A stretch of DNA of 64,000 nucleotides from SZUA-309 sp050185825 (GCA_050185825.1 JBFWZA010000003.1:186001-250000), one strand, 5' to 3'; positions 26,014 through 35,742 are shown, counted from the stretch's first letter. Program-made: numbers and translations. Notes: generated by a model not told the origin, from the letters alone.

Positions 26014-27120
26014 ATGAGGTGGGAGCCCGTGACGGGCATCGAACCCTGTGCGCTCACGCGCCGCGAAGTCGCGCGGCGCTTCCGCGAGCTCGCCCGGGGC
26101 GGAGAGGGACTCAAACCCGCCGGTCGCGCGCGGCGCGCGCCCGAGCAGCTGCTCGCGTCACCGTTCGTGCCGAAACACAGGGTGATGCTCTTCGATGCCA
26201 CCTACTTCCTGACCGATTTCTACCACGTGGAGGACCTCAACTTCTTCGTCGGCTACGTGCTGTTCGGCGAGGAGCGTGCGGATGCGGCTCTCTATCCACG
26301 CATCTTCTACAAGGACTCCTCGCTCGTCTGGCGTGTCGCGAGCCACCTGATCGACTCGGCCGAGGAGCAGTGGATCGGCAAGGGCGAGATCCGCGTGCAT
26401 CGGACCAGCGAAGGCACCTGGATCTCATCCGACGAGAGCAGCACCAATCTGCCCTACGAGATCCAGACCGCGTTCGACGACATCAGCCGGCGCCGGCCTT
26501 CACGCAGGAACGCAGCGGCGCTGGCCCTGGTGCTGCGCGACGCACCCGCCGGCCGATTCGAGCCGTATGCGGACTTCCGCCGGCCCCGCCGGGAAGCCGC
26601 AGCCCGCTATCCCGTGAACGCTGGGCGCCCGATTGCCCGGATCACGAGGCCGGAAGATCCCCGCTCGCTGCAGTTCGCACGCGGATTCGAGCCCGACTTC
26701 GACCACGGCCTGCTGGAGATCGGCGCGTCGCGAAGCACGCTCTACGGCGGCGAGATCAGGAAGCATCGGATCGCCTCGGCAAACCGCGTGGTGCAGTACC
26801 AGTTCGTCTCGTCACCGACCCACGTGTTCGTCAATCCGCCGCAGACCTTCATGCCGAAGATCACGACCTACGGGGTGCGCGCGCTGCACGTCCTCGCGGA
26901 CGATGAGATTTTCCTGCCGGGTTACGAGTATCACTTCGTCGACGACAGCGTTGACCCGCCCGAGCTCTTCACACAGATTCCCCCCGGCTGGGCGGGGCCG
27001 GCGAGCTCGATCGATCCGTTCCGCGCAGACGCCTCCCCCTGGATCGAGGCGCTGCCCGTGATCGCCGAGTTCCGGCGCCGGATGGGCATTCCCAGGCCCA
27101 CCGCGCCTCGCGCAACCTGA
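26014..27120 (+). CDS. Hypothetical protein coupled to an SDR
   Basis: The 368-residue protein has no signal peptide or membrane helix. It is rich in Arg, aromatic residues and Pro. Conspicuous segments are MLFDATYFLTDFYHVEDLNF, FYKDSSLVWRVASHLI, RTSEGTWISSDESS and HVFVNPPQTFMPKITTYG. The pattern is mixed alpha/beta without a motif I can name. It starts 4 bases after the SDR stop, so it is translationally coupled and likely works with that enzyme's substrate. Its stop lies 10 bases from the convergent hydrolase's stop. Function is unknown. Confidence 0.65.
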   Translation: MRWEPVTGIEPCALTRREVARRFRELARGGEGLKPAGRARRAPEQLLASPFVPKHRVMLFDATYFLTDFYHVEDLNFFVGYVLFGEERADAALYPRIFYKDSSLVWRVASHLIDSAEEQWIGKGEIRVHRTSEGTWISSDESSTNLPYEIQTAFDDISRRRPSRRNAAALALVLRDAPAGRFEPYADFRRPRREAAARYPVNAGRPIARITRPEDPRSLQFARGFEPDFDHGLLEIGASRSTLYGGEIRKHRIASANRVVQYQFVSSPTHVFVNPPQTFMPKITTYGVRALHVLADDEIFLPGYEYHFVDDSVDPPELFTQIPPGWAGPASSIDPFRADASPWIEALPVIAEFRRRMGIPRPTAPRAT

Positions 27121-27130
27121 CGGCGCATCC

Positions 27131-28507
27131 TCAATCGGGCCACTGCCCCCGCGCCTCCGCCACGAGTCGCTCGACGTCGCGCGGCATCAGCACCTGCGCG
27201 TCTACGGCGGCCCGGGCGGCGCGTTCGAACGCCTCGAGGAAACGGTCCACGTCGCCGTAGAGCGATTCGAGCTTGTCCCTGGAGAACGGCGCGCAGGAGC
27301 CACCGAGCAGCGCGAGGATGCCCTCGCCCCGCGGGATGGCGCTGTTGACGGCGGTCGGCACCTCCACCTGTGGCAGGCGGATGCCGCCTACCGCGATGCC
27401 GTGCCCGTCGCGCACCACCTCGGCAGGGTCTCCCGCGAACTCGATCTTCGGCATGACGGGCGGCGGCGTGCCGTCCGCGAGCCAGCGCTGCATGTGGTGG
27501 AAGACCGCGTCGTAGAGCAGCGCCATGGGAATGCGGTTGATGCCCGGATCCGCCGGCCGACCGACGACGCCGTCGCGCTCCTGCAGGCGCTGTCGCGTGT
27601 CCTGGATCTGCTGCGAGACATGGCAGGTACCGGCGGACTCCCAGCAGCGGAACGTGTCCGTATCCGGCTGCCGCACCCCGTAGCAGGCGATCGCCTCGAG
27701 CTCCGAGTTCACCACGAACACCGGCACGCCCAGATCGTCGCGGATCAGATTCGACCCCGTCAGTCGGGTCTGCGCACCGGCCGCGGGCTGGTTGATGTTG
27801 ACCACCGCATCACCCACCTCGAGCGGCGTGCCGCGACCGAAGTAGATGGCGAGAATGAAGCCGTCCAGCGCCTGTGTCAGCGGCTGGATCGCATTGATGT
27901 AGGTGGCTAGCCGTCCCGCGGACTGCGACGCGCCGAGCGCCACCACGCGGCGCACGTCGAGCCCGCCCATCGGGTCGCTGGTGCGGTGCCGATCGGAGCC
28001 GACCGCCAGCGCCGCCTGCGTGAACACGTCGAAGGAATAGTCGTCCGACGGGATGGAGAGGCTGCTGTAACGTTCCGGGTCCCAGTGTGCAAGGCCTTGC
28101 GGCACCGGCGGCAGTCCCTCGATGCCGACCTTCTGGGTGGTCAGACAGACGAGCGCAAAGCCGCCTTCGAAGAGCTCGAGGCTTTCCGCACCGAAGAGGT
28201 CGTAACCGGCGGTGACGTTGTTCCAGGTGAGAATCACCGTGCCGTTGAAACGCCCGGGATCGATTGGCCGATAGACGAGGAGACGGGTTTTGAACGGCGC
28301 CTCGCCGGCCACCTCCGCGCGCCACTGGCCGTCTCTCTGCGAGAACGATTCCCCCACGTCGCGATAGCGCTTTGCCGTGCCGGCAAGAAAATACTCCGCC
28401 TCGACATAACCCAGCCGCGCCACGTCCTGCAGGGAGGCGGCGAACGGCCAGCCATGACGGCCGCCGGTGACCGGACCTTCGATCGTGGCGGTGGCCGGCG
28501 CCTTCAC
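27131..28507 (-). CDS. Alpha/beta hydrolase-domain protein (Abhydrolase_10 type)
   Basis: The 458-residue protein matches the large alpha/beta hydrolase-domain family often found beside tannases and DUF3604 proteins. It has an N-terminal beta region, TVILTWNNVTAGYDLFGAES, candidate nucleophile Ser196 in GASQSAGRL and a long C-terminal part ending near EARGQWPD. The family is uncharacterised but presumed to be hydrolytic. There is no signal peptide. It begins with GTG at 28507 that overlaps the MBL gene's stop by four bases (GTGA), so the two are translationally coupled. It is the last gene of a three-gene operon. Confidence 0.8.
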   Translation of the reverse strand: MKAPATATIEGPVTGGRHGWPFAASLQDVARLGYVEAEYFLAGTAKRYRDVGESFSQRDGQWRAEVAGEAPFKTRLLVYRPIDPGRFNGTVILTWNNVTAGYDLFGAESLELFEGGFALVCLTTQKVGIEGLPPVPQGLAHWDPERYSSLSIPSDDYSFDVFTQAALAVGSDRHRTSDPMGGLDVRRVVALGASQSAGRLATYINAIQPLTQALDGFILAIYFGRGTPLEVGDAVVNINQPAAGAQTRLTGSNLIRDDLGVPVFVVNSELEAIACYGVRQPDTDTFRCWESAGTCHVSQQIQDTRQRLQERDGVVGRPADPGINRIPMALLYDAVFHHMQRWLADGTPPPVMPKIEFAGDPAEVVRDGHGIAVGGIRLPQVEVPTAVNSAIPRGEGILALLGGSCAPFSRDKLESLYGDVDRFLEAFERAARAAVDAQVLMPRDVERLVAEARGQWPD

Positions 28508-29361
28508 GTGTCGAACCGGAAGGCGCCGCCGTCGCGACGGACGTGGCCGGCGGTCGGCGCGGCGAAGTGGGTGCCGATGACGAGTATCAGCGCGTCCGCC
28601 ACGTCCTCCATCACCGCGCGGCGCATGTGGGCGCCGGCCACCGGGTCCGAGTCGAAGCTCGGCGACCAGTGCGGATTCGCGAACTGACAGGGGTGGTGCA
28701 GCATGTCGCCGGTGATCATGGCCCGCTCGCCGCCGGATTCGATCAGCACGCTCACGTGCCCCGGTGTGTGCCCTGGCGTCGGCAGCAGACGGATCTCGTC
28801 GCTGATCCGGTGGTTCATCTCCACCAGCGTCGCGAGACCACTATCGAAGATGGGCTGGACGGAGTCGCCGAGGATCGTCTGCTGGTCGTCGTCGCCCTCG
28901 CTCACCCAGTACTCGTACTCCTGGCGGCCGATCAGGTAGCGGGCATTGGGAAAGGTGGGCACCCAGGTGCCATTCTCGAGCATGGTGTTCCAGCCGACGT
29001 GGTCCACGTGCAGATGCGTGCAGACCACCGTGTCCACCGACTCCCGCGGGCAGCCGGCGGCTTCGAGGCTGGCAAGGAACTCCGAGCGCAACGCCTCCCC
29101 GCCGAGCAGGGCGCGCGGCTTGTCGTTGCCGACACAGGTGTCCACCACCAGGTTCACGCCCGGCGCCTTGACCACCAGAGCATGAATCGAGAGCTTGAGC
29201 GCCCCTTCCTCGGTGACGAAGTGCGGAAAGAGCCAGGGAATGTCGCGCAGCGCATCCGGGGTCGCCTCGGCCAGGAAGGCCGACTCACGACTGTAGGGAA
29301 TCGGTATCTCCAGCTCGACGATGCGGGTGATGGTCACGTCGCCAACATGCCAGCTGAGCAT
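28504..29361 (-). CDS. MBL-fold metallohydrolase
   Basis: The 285-residue protein has the metallo-beta-lactamase signature HLHVDH, then PGHTPGHVS, an Asp in ITGDMLHH and a C-terminal His in GTHFAAPTAGH. The layout (VVDTCVGNDKPR near 68-79, GRQEYEYW) matches the lactonase/hydrolase group that includes N-acyl homoserine lactonase-like and alkylsulfatase-unrelated enzymes. The exact substrate is unclear. Start ATG 29361 lies 2 bases after the upstream gene's TGA, which signals translational coupling. A longer frame to 29394 overlaps the upstream gene and is unlikely. Confidence 0.85.
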   Translation of the reverse strand: MLSWHVGDVTITRIVELEIPIPYSRESAFLAEATPDALRDIPWLFPHFVTEEGALKLSIHALVVKAPGVNLVVDTCVGNDKPRALLGGEALRSEFLASLEAAGCPRESVDTVVCTHLHVDHVGWNTMLENGTWVPTFPNARYLIGRQEYEYWVSEGDDDQQTILGDSVQPIFDSGLATLVEMNHRISDEIRLLPTPGHTPGHVSVLIESGGERAMITGDMLHHPCQFANPHWSPSFDSDPVAGAHMRRAVMEDVADALILVIGTHFAAPTAGHVRRDGGAFRFDT

Positions 29362-29363
29362 GC

Positions 29364-31331
29364 TCAGATCTCCTCCGTCTGCGGCCGGTACCACACCGGC
29401 GACGACCAGGCCATCTCCCGGATCGTCTGCGGATGCGAGCCGTCGCTGCAGACGGCGGGTCGCTCGGCCTCCGGGACCTTCGCGCAGTCATACGTATGCC
29501 AGCGCGGCGTTTCCGGTTCCACCGCCTTGAGATAGTAGTAGGATGGCAGCGCCGGATCGAAGCCCTCGTCCGTGTACACGGTGCAGAGGCTCGCCGCACC
29601 TTCCGCTTCCTGCGCGATGGGGACCACCTCGGTGCGCAACGCACCGTCCGCATCCACCCAGCCCTTGACGAGCTGCAGCTCCGACAGATCGTTACCCGCC
29701 GGATCCTTGCTGGCCGCAGCGAGGAATCGGGGTTTCGTGCCCTCTCCCTCGAGATCGCCACCCATCGGCACGCCCTGAGTGTAGGCTTTCGCGATCATGT
29801 CGGGCTGCCCGCAGAGACCACCATCCAGCGACCAGCCGGCGAAAAACCGGAGGCTGATGCGCGGACCCGACGTGCCGAACACCTCGCGGCGCAGCATGGC
29901 GTCGAAGATGGCGTCCCGGGTGTTCTCCTTCGCCCACACGGCGGCCAGCCCGCCGGGATTACCGTCGATACCGCTGGTGAGCACGCCGGGCTGCAGCCGC
30001 TCGGCCGGCGTCGCCTCGCCGGTGACCGCGCCGGTCCAGCCGGACTCCTGGACGTTGCCCGGCGTAGCGGCATGCGTGTCGGTGGAGGCGATCACGCCGA
30101 GCTTGATCGGGTTGAGGCCGATCTCCTGCTCTTCCCTGAGACCCACGGCAAGAGCGGAGCGCTGGAAGTCCGTCGGGTGCACACAGCCGCCGCCCAGCAT
30201 GCCGTTGTTGCTGGTCTCGTCCGGTGCGCACTCGCGGATGTCCTCCGTGACGCCGTCGATCACCAGGCTGCCATCCGGATTCCGCGCCGCGTAGGTCTTC
30301 GTGCCGCCCAGCGGCCGCACCGCCTCGACGTCACAGAGCTCGTCCGGCGCGCTCAGCACGCTCGACAGCCCGTTGACGCACTCCGAGCCGCCCTTGTGCT
30401 GAAAGATCTCCATGATCGGCTCCCGCTTCAGGCGTGCCTCGGCATAGCCGCGCCGGGCTTCCACCGTTTTCTCGAGCTGCATGTAAGGCGCCATGCGGCC
30501 GTTGGCGAGGTTCGAGTTGTGCGGGATCGTCAGGTAGTCACACCCTTCTGAGGCGAGGCAGACCCCGTCGAGCCCGGACCACAGCTTGCTGTCGATGGGT
30601 GCGTCCACGTAGCTCACCGGCAGCTTCGGCACCTGGCTGCCTCTGAAGATCACGTTGCGGTGATAGTTGGACGTGCCCGGGGTGCCCGTGTACTCGTAGC
30701 CGATGAAGCTGGTGAACTCGCAGGGCCGGTTGGCCGTGTTGGCCGCGTCCTGAATCTTCTCCCAGGGCGAAGCGGCGTAGGCCAGACACTGGGATCCGTC
30801 CTCACCGCAGATCTCGGTGATGCGCTCCGGGGTTTCCGTAGTGATCACCGCGCCGAGCATGGACATGCCCACCCGCTGATCCGACCGGTAGCGCTGGCAG
30901 AACGCCGTGTCGTAAGCCAGCGAGCTCTCGGTCCGGCAGATGGCGCGCTCACCCAGGAACTCGCCGTGATCGGTGACCGCCAGAAAGTCCAGTGGTCGGT
31001 CGATCTGCGCCGTGCCGATCGCCTTGCCCGATGAATCGATCGGGAAGAACGGAATCTCCTCGCCCTGCGCGTAGCGGTTCGCAGCGTAGGGATCGGCACC
31101 GGTCGCGTTGGCCGCGGCGTCGAAGGAGTAGCTGGTATGGACGTGCAGGTCGCCGTACAGCGCCATGCCCAGCTCGTCATGGTTCGAGCAGGTGCCCGTT
31201 GCGGCAACCGCTTCGGACGTGCCTGCCGGCGTCACCGGCACGGTGGTCGCTGTCTCTGTCTGGTCGCGGTCGCATGCGCCCAGCAGCAGCAACAGCAGCC
31301 CCGGCAGCGCAATGGCTCGCTTCGTGTTCAT
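29364..31331 (-). CDS. DUF3604 lipoprotein
   Basis: The 655-residue protein has a lipoprotein signal (LLLLLLGAC with the lipid-modified Cys near residue 20) and the DUF3604 family layout. GDLHVHTSYSFDA near 60-72 is a PHP-like metal site, and DFLAVTDHGEFLGE follows. The C-terminus ends SSPVWYRP, typical of the family. DUF3604 proteins are envelope-located and of unproven activity, with the PHP-like motifs implying a metal-dependent hydrolase. It heads an operon with the MBL-fold and alpha/beta hydrolase genes, which may together process one ester or phosphoester substrate. There is a 97-base gap to the upstream hyfI, with no clear terminator. Confidence 0.87.
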   Translation of the reverse strand: MNTKRAIALPGLLLLLLGACDRDQTETATTVPVTPAGTSEAVAATGTCSNHDELGMALYGDLHVHTSYSFDAAANATGADPYAANRYAQGEEIPFFPIDSSGKAIGTAQIDRPLDFLAVTDHGEFLGERAICRTESSLAYDTAFCQRYRSDQRVGMSMLGAVITTETPERITEICGEDGSQCLAYAASPWEKIQDAANTANRPCEFTSFIGYEYTGTPGTSNYHRNVIFRGSQVPKLPVSYVDAPIDSKLWSGLDGVCLASEGCDYLTIPHNSNLANGRMAPYMQLEKTVEARRGYAEARLKREPIMEIFQHKGGSECVNGLSSVLSAPDELCDVEAVRPLGGTKTYAARNPDGSLVIDGVTEDIRECAPDETSNNGMLGGGCVHPTDFQRSALAVGLREEQEIGLNPIKLGVIASTDTHAATPGNVQESGWTGAVTGEATPAERLQPGVLTSGIDGNPGGLAAVWAKENTRDAIFDAMLRREVFGTSGPRISLRFFAGWSLDGGLCGQPDMIAKAYTQGVPMGGDLEGEGTKPRFLAAASKDPAGNDLSELQLVKGWVDADGALRTEVVPIAQEAEGAASLCTVYTDEGFDPALPSYYYLKAVEPETPRWHTYDCAKVPEAERPAVCSDGSHPQTIREMAWSSPVWYRPQTEEI

Positions 31332-31428
31332 GATTCCCCCTTCCCCGGATGCTTCAGATCAAAGCTCGAACCTCAGACTCTGTCGCAGGAAGTGCACGCA
31401 TTCAAGCCATCCCTGCCGGCGCGGAGTA

Positions 31429-32004
31429 TCACACGGCTTCCTGTCGACCAGACTGTCCGGTCGCTGTCTGCTTCGATTCACGAGCAATCAGTGTTTCCTC
31501 GGATATCGCAGCGAGAATGCCCAGCAGCAGCGTCTCAGGGGTCGGTGGACATCCCGGAATCTTGACATCCACCGGAATCACGTTTTCAACAGCCCCGCAA
31601 CTGGCGTAGGACTGACCGAACTCACCTCCGTCACAGGCGCAGGTTCCGGCAGCGACCACGAATCGCGGTGCAGGCGTCGCCGCGGCCGCCCGCCGCAACG
31701 CATTTTCCATGTTCCGGGAGACGGGACCTGTCACCAGAATGACGTCTGCATGGCGTGGTGAGGCGACGAAATGCACGCCAAAACGCTCGATGTCATAGTA
31801 CGGATTGTTCAACGCATGGATCTCGAGTTCGCAGCCATTGCAGGAGCCGGCATCGACATGTCGTATCGCCAGGCTGCGGCTGAACCGTGAGTCGATGGTG
31901 CGTTTGAGGGAGATTCCCAGTTGCTCCAGCTCGCTGCTCGATTTGTCCGGTGGGGCCTCGGTTTTGACGCCAACACGCAGGCTCTGTTTCAGGATTCTCC
32001 ACAT
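31429..32004 (-). CDS. hyfI: HyfI/NuoB-like iron-sulfur subunit of an Ehr complex
   Basis: The 191-residue protein is the small subunit of the group 4 hydrogenase/complex I family. Four cysteines that can bind one [4Fe-4S] cluster are seen: C55 and C58 (GSCNGCE), C122 (AGTC) and C152 (PGCPP). It is shorter than E. coli HyfI (252 residues), lacking the C-terminal extension. It should sit in the peripheral arm beside the HyfG homologue and pass electrons to or from it. It is the last gene of the operon, starting 8 bases after hyfG. No HyfH/NuoI ferredoxin subunit follows, so the electron donor must come from elsewhere. Confidence 0.85.
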   Translation of the reverse strand: MWRILKQSLRVGVKTEAPPDKSSSELEQLGISLKRTIDSRFSRSLAIRHVDAGSCNGCELEIHALNNPYYDIERFGVHFVASPRHADVILVTGPVSRNMENALRRAAAATPAPRFVVAAGTCACDGGEFGQSYASCGAVENVIPVDVKIPGCPPTPETLLLGILAAISEETLIARESKQTATGQSGRQEAV

Positions 32005-32012
32005 ACCAGCAC

Positions 32013-33593
32013 CTACAGATCATGCCCCGAATAGGAGGCATTGACCGACTTGTTGCATACAGGAAAGTCAGGGACGATGTTGCCGTGAATCAGACGTTCG
32101 AGTGCCAACCAGGTGAACCAGCTCGGATCCCTGGGGAAGTAACGCGCGATGCGCCCTTGCCCGCCGAAGCGAACGAAGCAGATGATCTCTCCCCGCCAGC
32201 CATCGACCATTCCGAACCCTTCGGCACCGCCGCCGGTGGTGGTCATCTCCGCGGCGATCGACCCGGGCGGTATTTTTTCGAGCAGCTGATCGAGCACGTC
32301 GAGACTCTGGGCTGTTTCCTGCATGCGAACAAGCACCCGCGCAGCGACGTCACCCTCCGACAGTGCCGGGGTCTGCAGGCTCAGATCGTCATACGGCGGA
32401 TATGGAGCATGCACTCGAACGTCGAAGGGAACACCGCTGGCCTTGCCTACATAACCCGTGCAACCAAGAGCCCGAGCATCTTCGGCTTTCAGCACTCCGG
32501 TGCCGATCAAGCGGTCATCGAGCGAAGGATGATCCTGAACAATGTCGAACAGCGTCGCCGTCTCGCGCCGGAGCTGCTCATGATCAGCCATCAGCATGGC
32601 GATTGCCCGCGCATCGAGATCCACCCCGACGCCACCGGGAACGATCGAATCCATCAACAGCCGATGCCCGAAGAGCTCGGCACTTCTTCGCAACCAGAGT
32701 TCACGCAACCGTGAGCACTGGACATGAGCAAAGGTAAAACCGACGTCGTTGCAGATCGCGCCGATATCGCCGATGTGGTTTGCAATGCGTTCCCGCTCAC
32801 AAAGCAGAGCGCGCAACACCAGAGCTCTTGGAGGCAAGTGACAATGGACTGCGCGCTCCATAGCCTGGCAGGCTGCCCAGGTGTGGGCGACGGTCGAATC
32901 ACCCGATACGCGCCCTGCCAGCCGGGCAAGACCCTGAGCGTCCCGTCCGACCGCCAGCTTCTCGATGCCTTTGTGGACGTAGCCGAGACGGGTTTCGAGG
33001 CGCAGAACGTCCTCGCCGACTGCCTGAAACCGAAAGTGCCCGGGTTCGATGATGCCCGCATGGATCGGTCCTACCGGTATCTGGTAGACGCCGTCGCCCC
33101 GGATATCTCGAAAAGGGTAGTTCAAATCGGACGGTGCGCGTCTCGGAGGGAAGCCCAGGAGAGGAAAGTCGTGACGGAGCGGATAGTGTTCCCTGCGCCA
33201 TCCCTGATGCCGGGTCCAGCGGCGCTCGTCGCCACCGTCGACCAGGATACCCAATAGGTCGTGCATGTGCCGCTCGAGGCGTCCGGCACCGGTGAACACA
33301 TCTGAAAGCGATACGATGCGCGGTGCCTCATTTACCAGAACGGTGGAGACATGCAGGTACCCGCCCGCGAGTTCGTAGAGGCCATGCACAGAAAATCCGT
33401 CATCCCGCTGATCGCCCCAAAGGCCAGCGAAACGCGATTCACGTGATCTGCACGCGACGGCTACCGGCTTCCACTCATCCGGCGAAACCTCGATCTCGAG
33501 AACCGGCGCCGATGACGCCGCCCCGTGAGACTCGAAACGGATCGCATTGCTGGTGAGCGCACCAAGGAACTCGGTTTTCCATGAGTCGCTCAC
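32013..33593 (-). CDS. hyfG: HyfG-like (NuoC-NuoD fusion) subunit lacking the NiFe cysteines
   Basis: The 526-residue protein fuses a NuoC-like N-terminus (about 1-150) to a NuoD/hydrogenase-large-subunit domain. Where NiFe hydrogenases have RxCGxC, this protein has R228-V-S-G-D-S. Where they have DPCxxC at the C-terminus, it has N518-A-S-Y-S-G. All four nickel-ligand positions are therefore Ser, Ser, Ser and Gly, so it cannot hold a NiFe centre. It resembles the energy-converting-hydrogenase-related (Ehr) complexes. GTG 33593 overlaps the hyfF stop by 4 bases. No hyp maturation genes are present, which agrees with the missing metal site. The substrate of the complex is unknown. Confidence 0.88.
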   Translation of the reverse strand: MSDSWKTEFLGALTSNAIRFESHGAASSAPVLEIEVSPDEWKPVAVACRSRESRFAGLWGDQRDDGFSVHGLYELAGGYLHVSTVLVNEAPRIVSLSDVFTGAGRLERHMHDLLGILVDGGDERRWTRHQGWRREHYPLRHDFPLLGFPPRRAPSDLNYPFRDIRGDGVYQIPVGPIHAGIIEPGHFRFQAVGEDVLRLETRLGYVHKGIEKLAVGRDAQGLARLAGRVSGDSTVAHTWAACQAMERAVHCHLPPRALVLRALLCERERIANHIGDIGAICNDVGFTFAHVQCSRLRELWLRRSAELFGHRLLMDSIVPGGVGVDLDARAIAMLMADHEQLRRETATLFDIVQDHPSLDDRLIGTGVLKAEDARALGCTGYVGKASGVPFDVRVHAPYPPYDDLSLQTPALSEGDVAARVLVRMQETAQSLDVLDQLLEKIPPGSIAAEMTTTGGGAEGFGMVDGWRGEIICFVRFGGQGRIARYFPRDPSWFTWLALERLIHGNIVPDFPVCNKSVNASYSGHDL

Positions 33594-35062
33594 AGCCAGT
33601 GCTCCCCCGTGATCAGCAACGTCGCGCGGTCCAACCAGGTGGCGAGCACATCCGGAATCGCAAACCCGAGCATCAGAACCAGTGCGAGATGGATGCCGAC
33701 CGGAATCATGTTGGCCTGTACCGGCTTCTGCCCCTCCGGAGCCGCACCGTAGACCATCGGATGGATGTTGCGGAACAACCCCGCAAAGGCGATCGCAAGA
33801 CCACTCAGCAGCGCTACGGTGAACCACGGCTGCGCCTCCATGGTGGCCGTGAGCAGCAGGAATTCGCTGGTGAACACGCCGAACGGTGGAAATCCTGCGA
33901 TCGCCGCTACGCCCAGCAGCAGGCCCCAACCGACTGCCGGCTGTGTTCGAATGAGCCCGCGGATATTTTCGATCTTCTGGGTGCCGGCGATGTGCGCCGC
34001 ATGGCCAACCGTCACGAAAATGGCGGACTTGGTCAGGGAGTGCACCAGCATGTGCAGCAGCCCTCCGAACGTCGCCAGGGGGCCTCCCAGCCCGAATGCA
34101 AAAGTCATCAGACCCATGTGCTCGACGGACGAATAGCTGAACATGCGCTTGATGTCGCGCTGACGATGGAGGAAAAAGCCCGCGACGAGAAAGGAGATCA
34201 ATCCAAATCCCATCAGAAGATGGCCTGCAAGATGCGGAGTCCCGGTAGCAGCCAGGGAGGCATCGACCAGCATCTTGACGCGGACGACGGCATACAGCGC
34301 AACGTTGAGAAGCAATCCTGACAGCACTGCGGACATGGGTGTGGGACCTTCGGAGTGGGCATCCGGAAGCCACTGATGCATGGGAACGAGACCCACCTTC
34401 GTCCCATAGCCGACCAGGAGAAAAACAAACGCCAGACTGGTTACGACCGGCTCGAGTCCGGAAGCATGCTCGCGCAGCTCCACCCAGGAAAGGCTCGCGC
34501 TCTCCCATCCTTCCACTCGCTGGGCGGCGAAATACATGAGGACCGTGCCGAACAGAGCCAGCGCAATGCCAACCCCGCAGAGAATGAAGTATTTCCAGGC
34601 TGCTTCTATCGCCTCAGGCGTCCTGTACAGCGATACGAGCAGCACGGTCGCGAGCGTCGCCCCCTCAACCGCCACCCACAGCACGCCGATGTTGTCCGTG
34701 GTGAGCGCGAGCAGCATGGTGAACGTGAAGATCTGGTACATGGAATGGTAGAGGCGCAACCCGCGCATGTCCGTCATCCCCGTTTCGCGCACATACTGCA
34801 TATAGGGGCGGGAGAAGATCGAGGTGGTCAGCCCGACGAAGCAGGTCAGCGCAACGAGGTAGACGTTGAACGCATCGATTCGGAAGAAGGCACCCTGGAC
34901 TTCTCCCAGGTCAGCCACCTGGACGGCCAGCAGCAGCGAAGCAAGAAGCGTGACGGACGACGCCAGAACGTTTACCCAACCGGCGATCCGTTTCTGCGGA
35001 AGCATTGGAAGGACGCATCCACTGACCACCGGAATCAGCAGTAGCCAGAGCAGGGGCGTCAC
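33590..35062 (-). CDS. hyfF: HyfF-like antiporter-type membrane subunit
   Basis: The 490-residue protein is a polytopic inner-membrane subunit of the Mrp/NuoL-M-N antiporter family, with about 14 helices. Typical segments are LWVAVEGATLATVLLVSLYR (the glutamate of helix 5), the GTKVGLVPMHQWLPDAHSEG loop with its lysine, and MFSYSSVEHMGL. These residues form the proton channel in complex I-like enzymes. It starts with GTG at 35062, overlapping the hyfE stop by four bases. With hyfB it gives the complex two antiporter-type pumps. E. coli Hyf has three, with HyfD missing here. Confidence 0.88.
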   Translation of the reverse strand: MTPLLWLLLIPVVSGCVLPMLPQKRIAGWVNVLASSVTLLASLLLAVQVADLGEVQGAFFRIDAFNVYLVALTCFVGLTTSIFSRPYMQYVRETGMTDMRGLRLYHSMYQIFTFTMLLALTTDNIGVLWVAVEGATLATVLLVSLYRTPEAIEAAWKYFILCGVGIALALFGTVLMYFAAQRVEGWESASLSWVELREHASGLEPVVTSLAFVFLLVGYGTKVGLVPMHQWLPDAHSEGPTPMSAVLSGLLLNVALYAVVRVKMLVDASLAATGTPHLAGHLLMGFGLISFLVAGFFLHRQRDIKRMFSYSSVEHMGLMTFAFGLGGPLATFGGLLHMLVHSLTKSAIFVTVGHAAHIAGTQKIENIRGLIRTQPAVGWGLLLGVAAIAGFPPFGVFTSEFLLLTATMEAQPWFTVALLSGLAIAFAGLFRNIHPMVYGAAPEGQKPVQANMIPVGIHLALVLMLGFAIPDVLATWLDRATLLITGEHWL

Positions 35063-35742
35063 TCCGCGTCCTCCAGCCGCTCGTGCAGACGGTTGAGACG
35101 ATCCACGTCAAGCGTGTCGATACTGGTCTGAATCTGCAGGAAGAACACGCCGAAGAGCACCATTGCCACAAGCACGTCGAAAGCGATACCCAGCTCGACG
35201 ACGAGCGGCATGCCTCCTGTGGCGGACACCGCCGACAGAAACAGCCCGTTTTCGATCGACATGAAACCCAGTACCTGGAACACGGCCTGCTGCCTGGTGA
35301 TCATCACCCACAAGCCGATGAGAACCACGGCGAGGCTGACGGCGACGATGTTCCGTGTGAACACCAGCTCCTGCTGAACTATTGGCAGAACCAGCCAGTA
35401 GCTGAAAATCACGATGGCAACAGCAACGATCTGTATCAGGGCAGCGTGGTCCACCGCCTCAACGTGCCTCTCGAGTGCCAGTCGTCGCGTCAGCCTGTGC
35501 AGCAACCACGGGATCAAGCCGGCTTTCAGGGCAGCCGTGAGCATGGCGGATACGAGCAGATGCGGGTGTGCGTTCACCGTTGCCACCAGGGCAGTGATCA
35601 GGGCCAGCAATGCCCCCTGCCATGCGAAAGCACGGATGGCGGCAACCAGACGAGGCTGAGCCAGGAGAATGAAGGAGAGAAACAGCACGACCGCTGCGAG
35701 AACGAGGACGGTCTGTTGAAGCAGGGTAAGATCCAGCGTCAT
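35059..35742 (-). CDS. hyfE: HyfE-like (NuoK-related) membrane subunit
   Basis: The 227-residue protein has about seven membrane helices. The segment GLWVMITRQQAVFQVLGFMSIENGLFL, of which SIENGLF near residues 160-167 is the core, matches the HyfE/NuoK pattern with a membrane glutamate. Length is close to E. coli HyfE (216). It belongs to the membrane arm between the NuoH-like and antiporter-like subunits. Its start is 2 bases from the hyfC stop, and its end overlaps hyfF, so expression is tightly coupled. Confidence 0.85.
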   Translation of the reverse strand: MTLDLTLLQQTVLVLAAVVLFLSFILLAQPRLVAAIRAFAWQGALLALITALVATVNAHPHLLVSAMLTAALKAGLIPWLLHRLTRRLALERHVEAVDHAALIQIVAVAIVIFSYWLVLPIVQQELVFTRNIVAVSLAVVLIGLWVMITRQQAVFQVLGFMSIENGLFLSAVSATGGMPLVVELGIAFDVLVAMVLFGVFFLQIQTSIDTLDVDRLNRLHERLEDAE

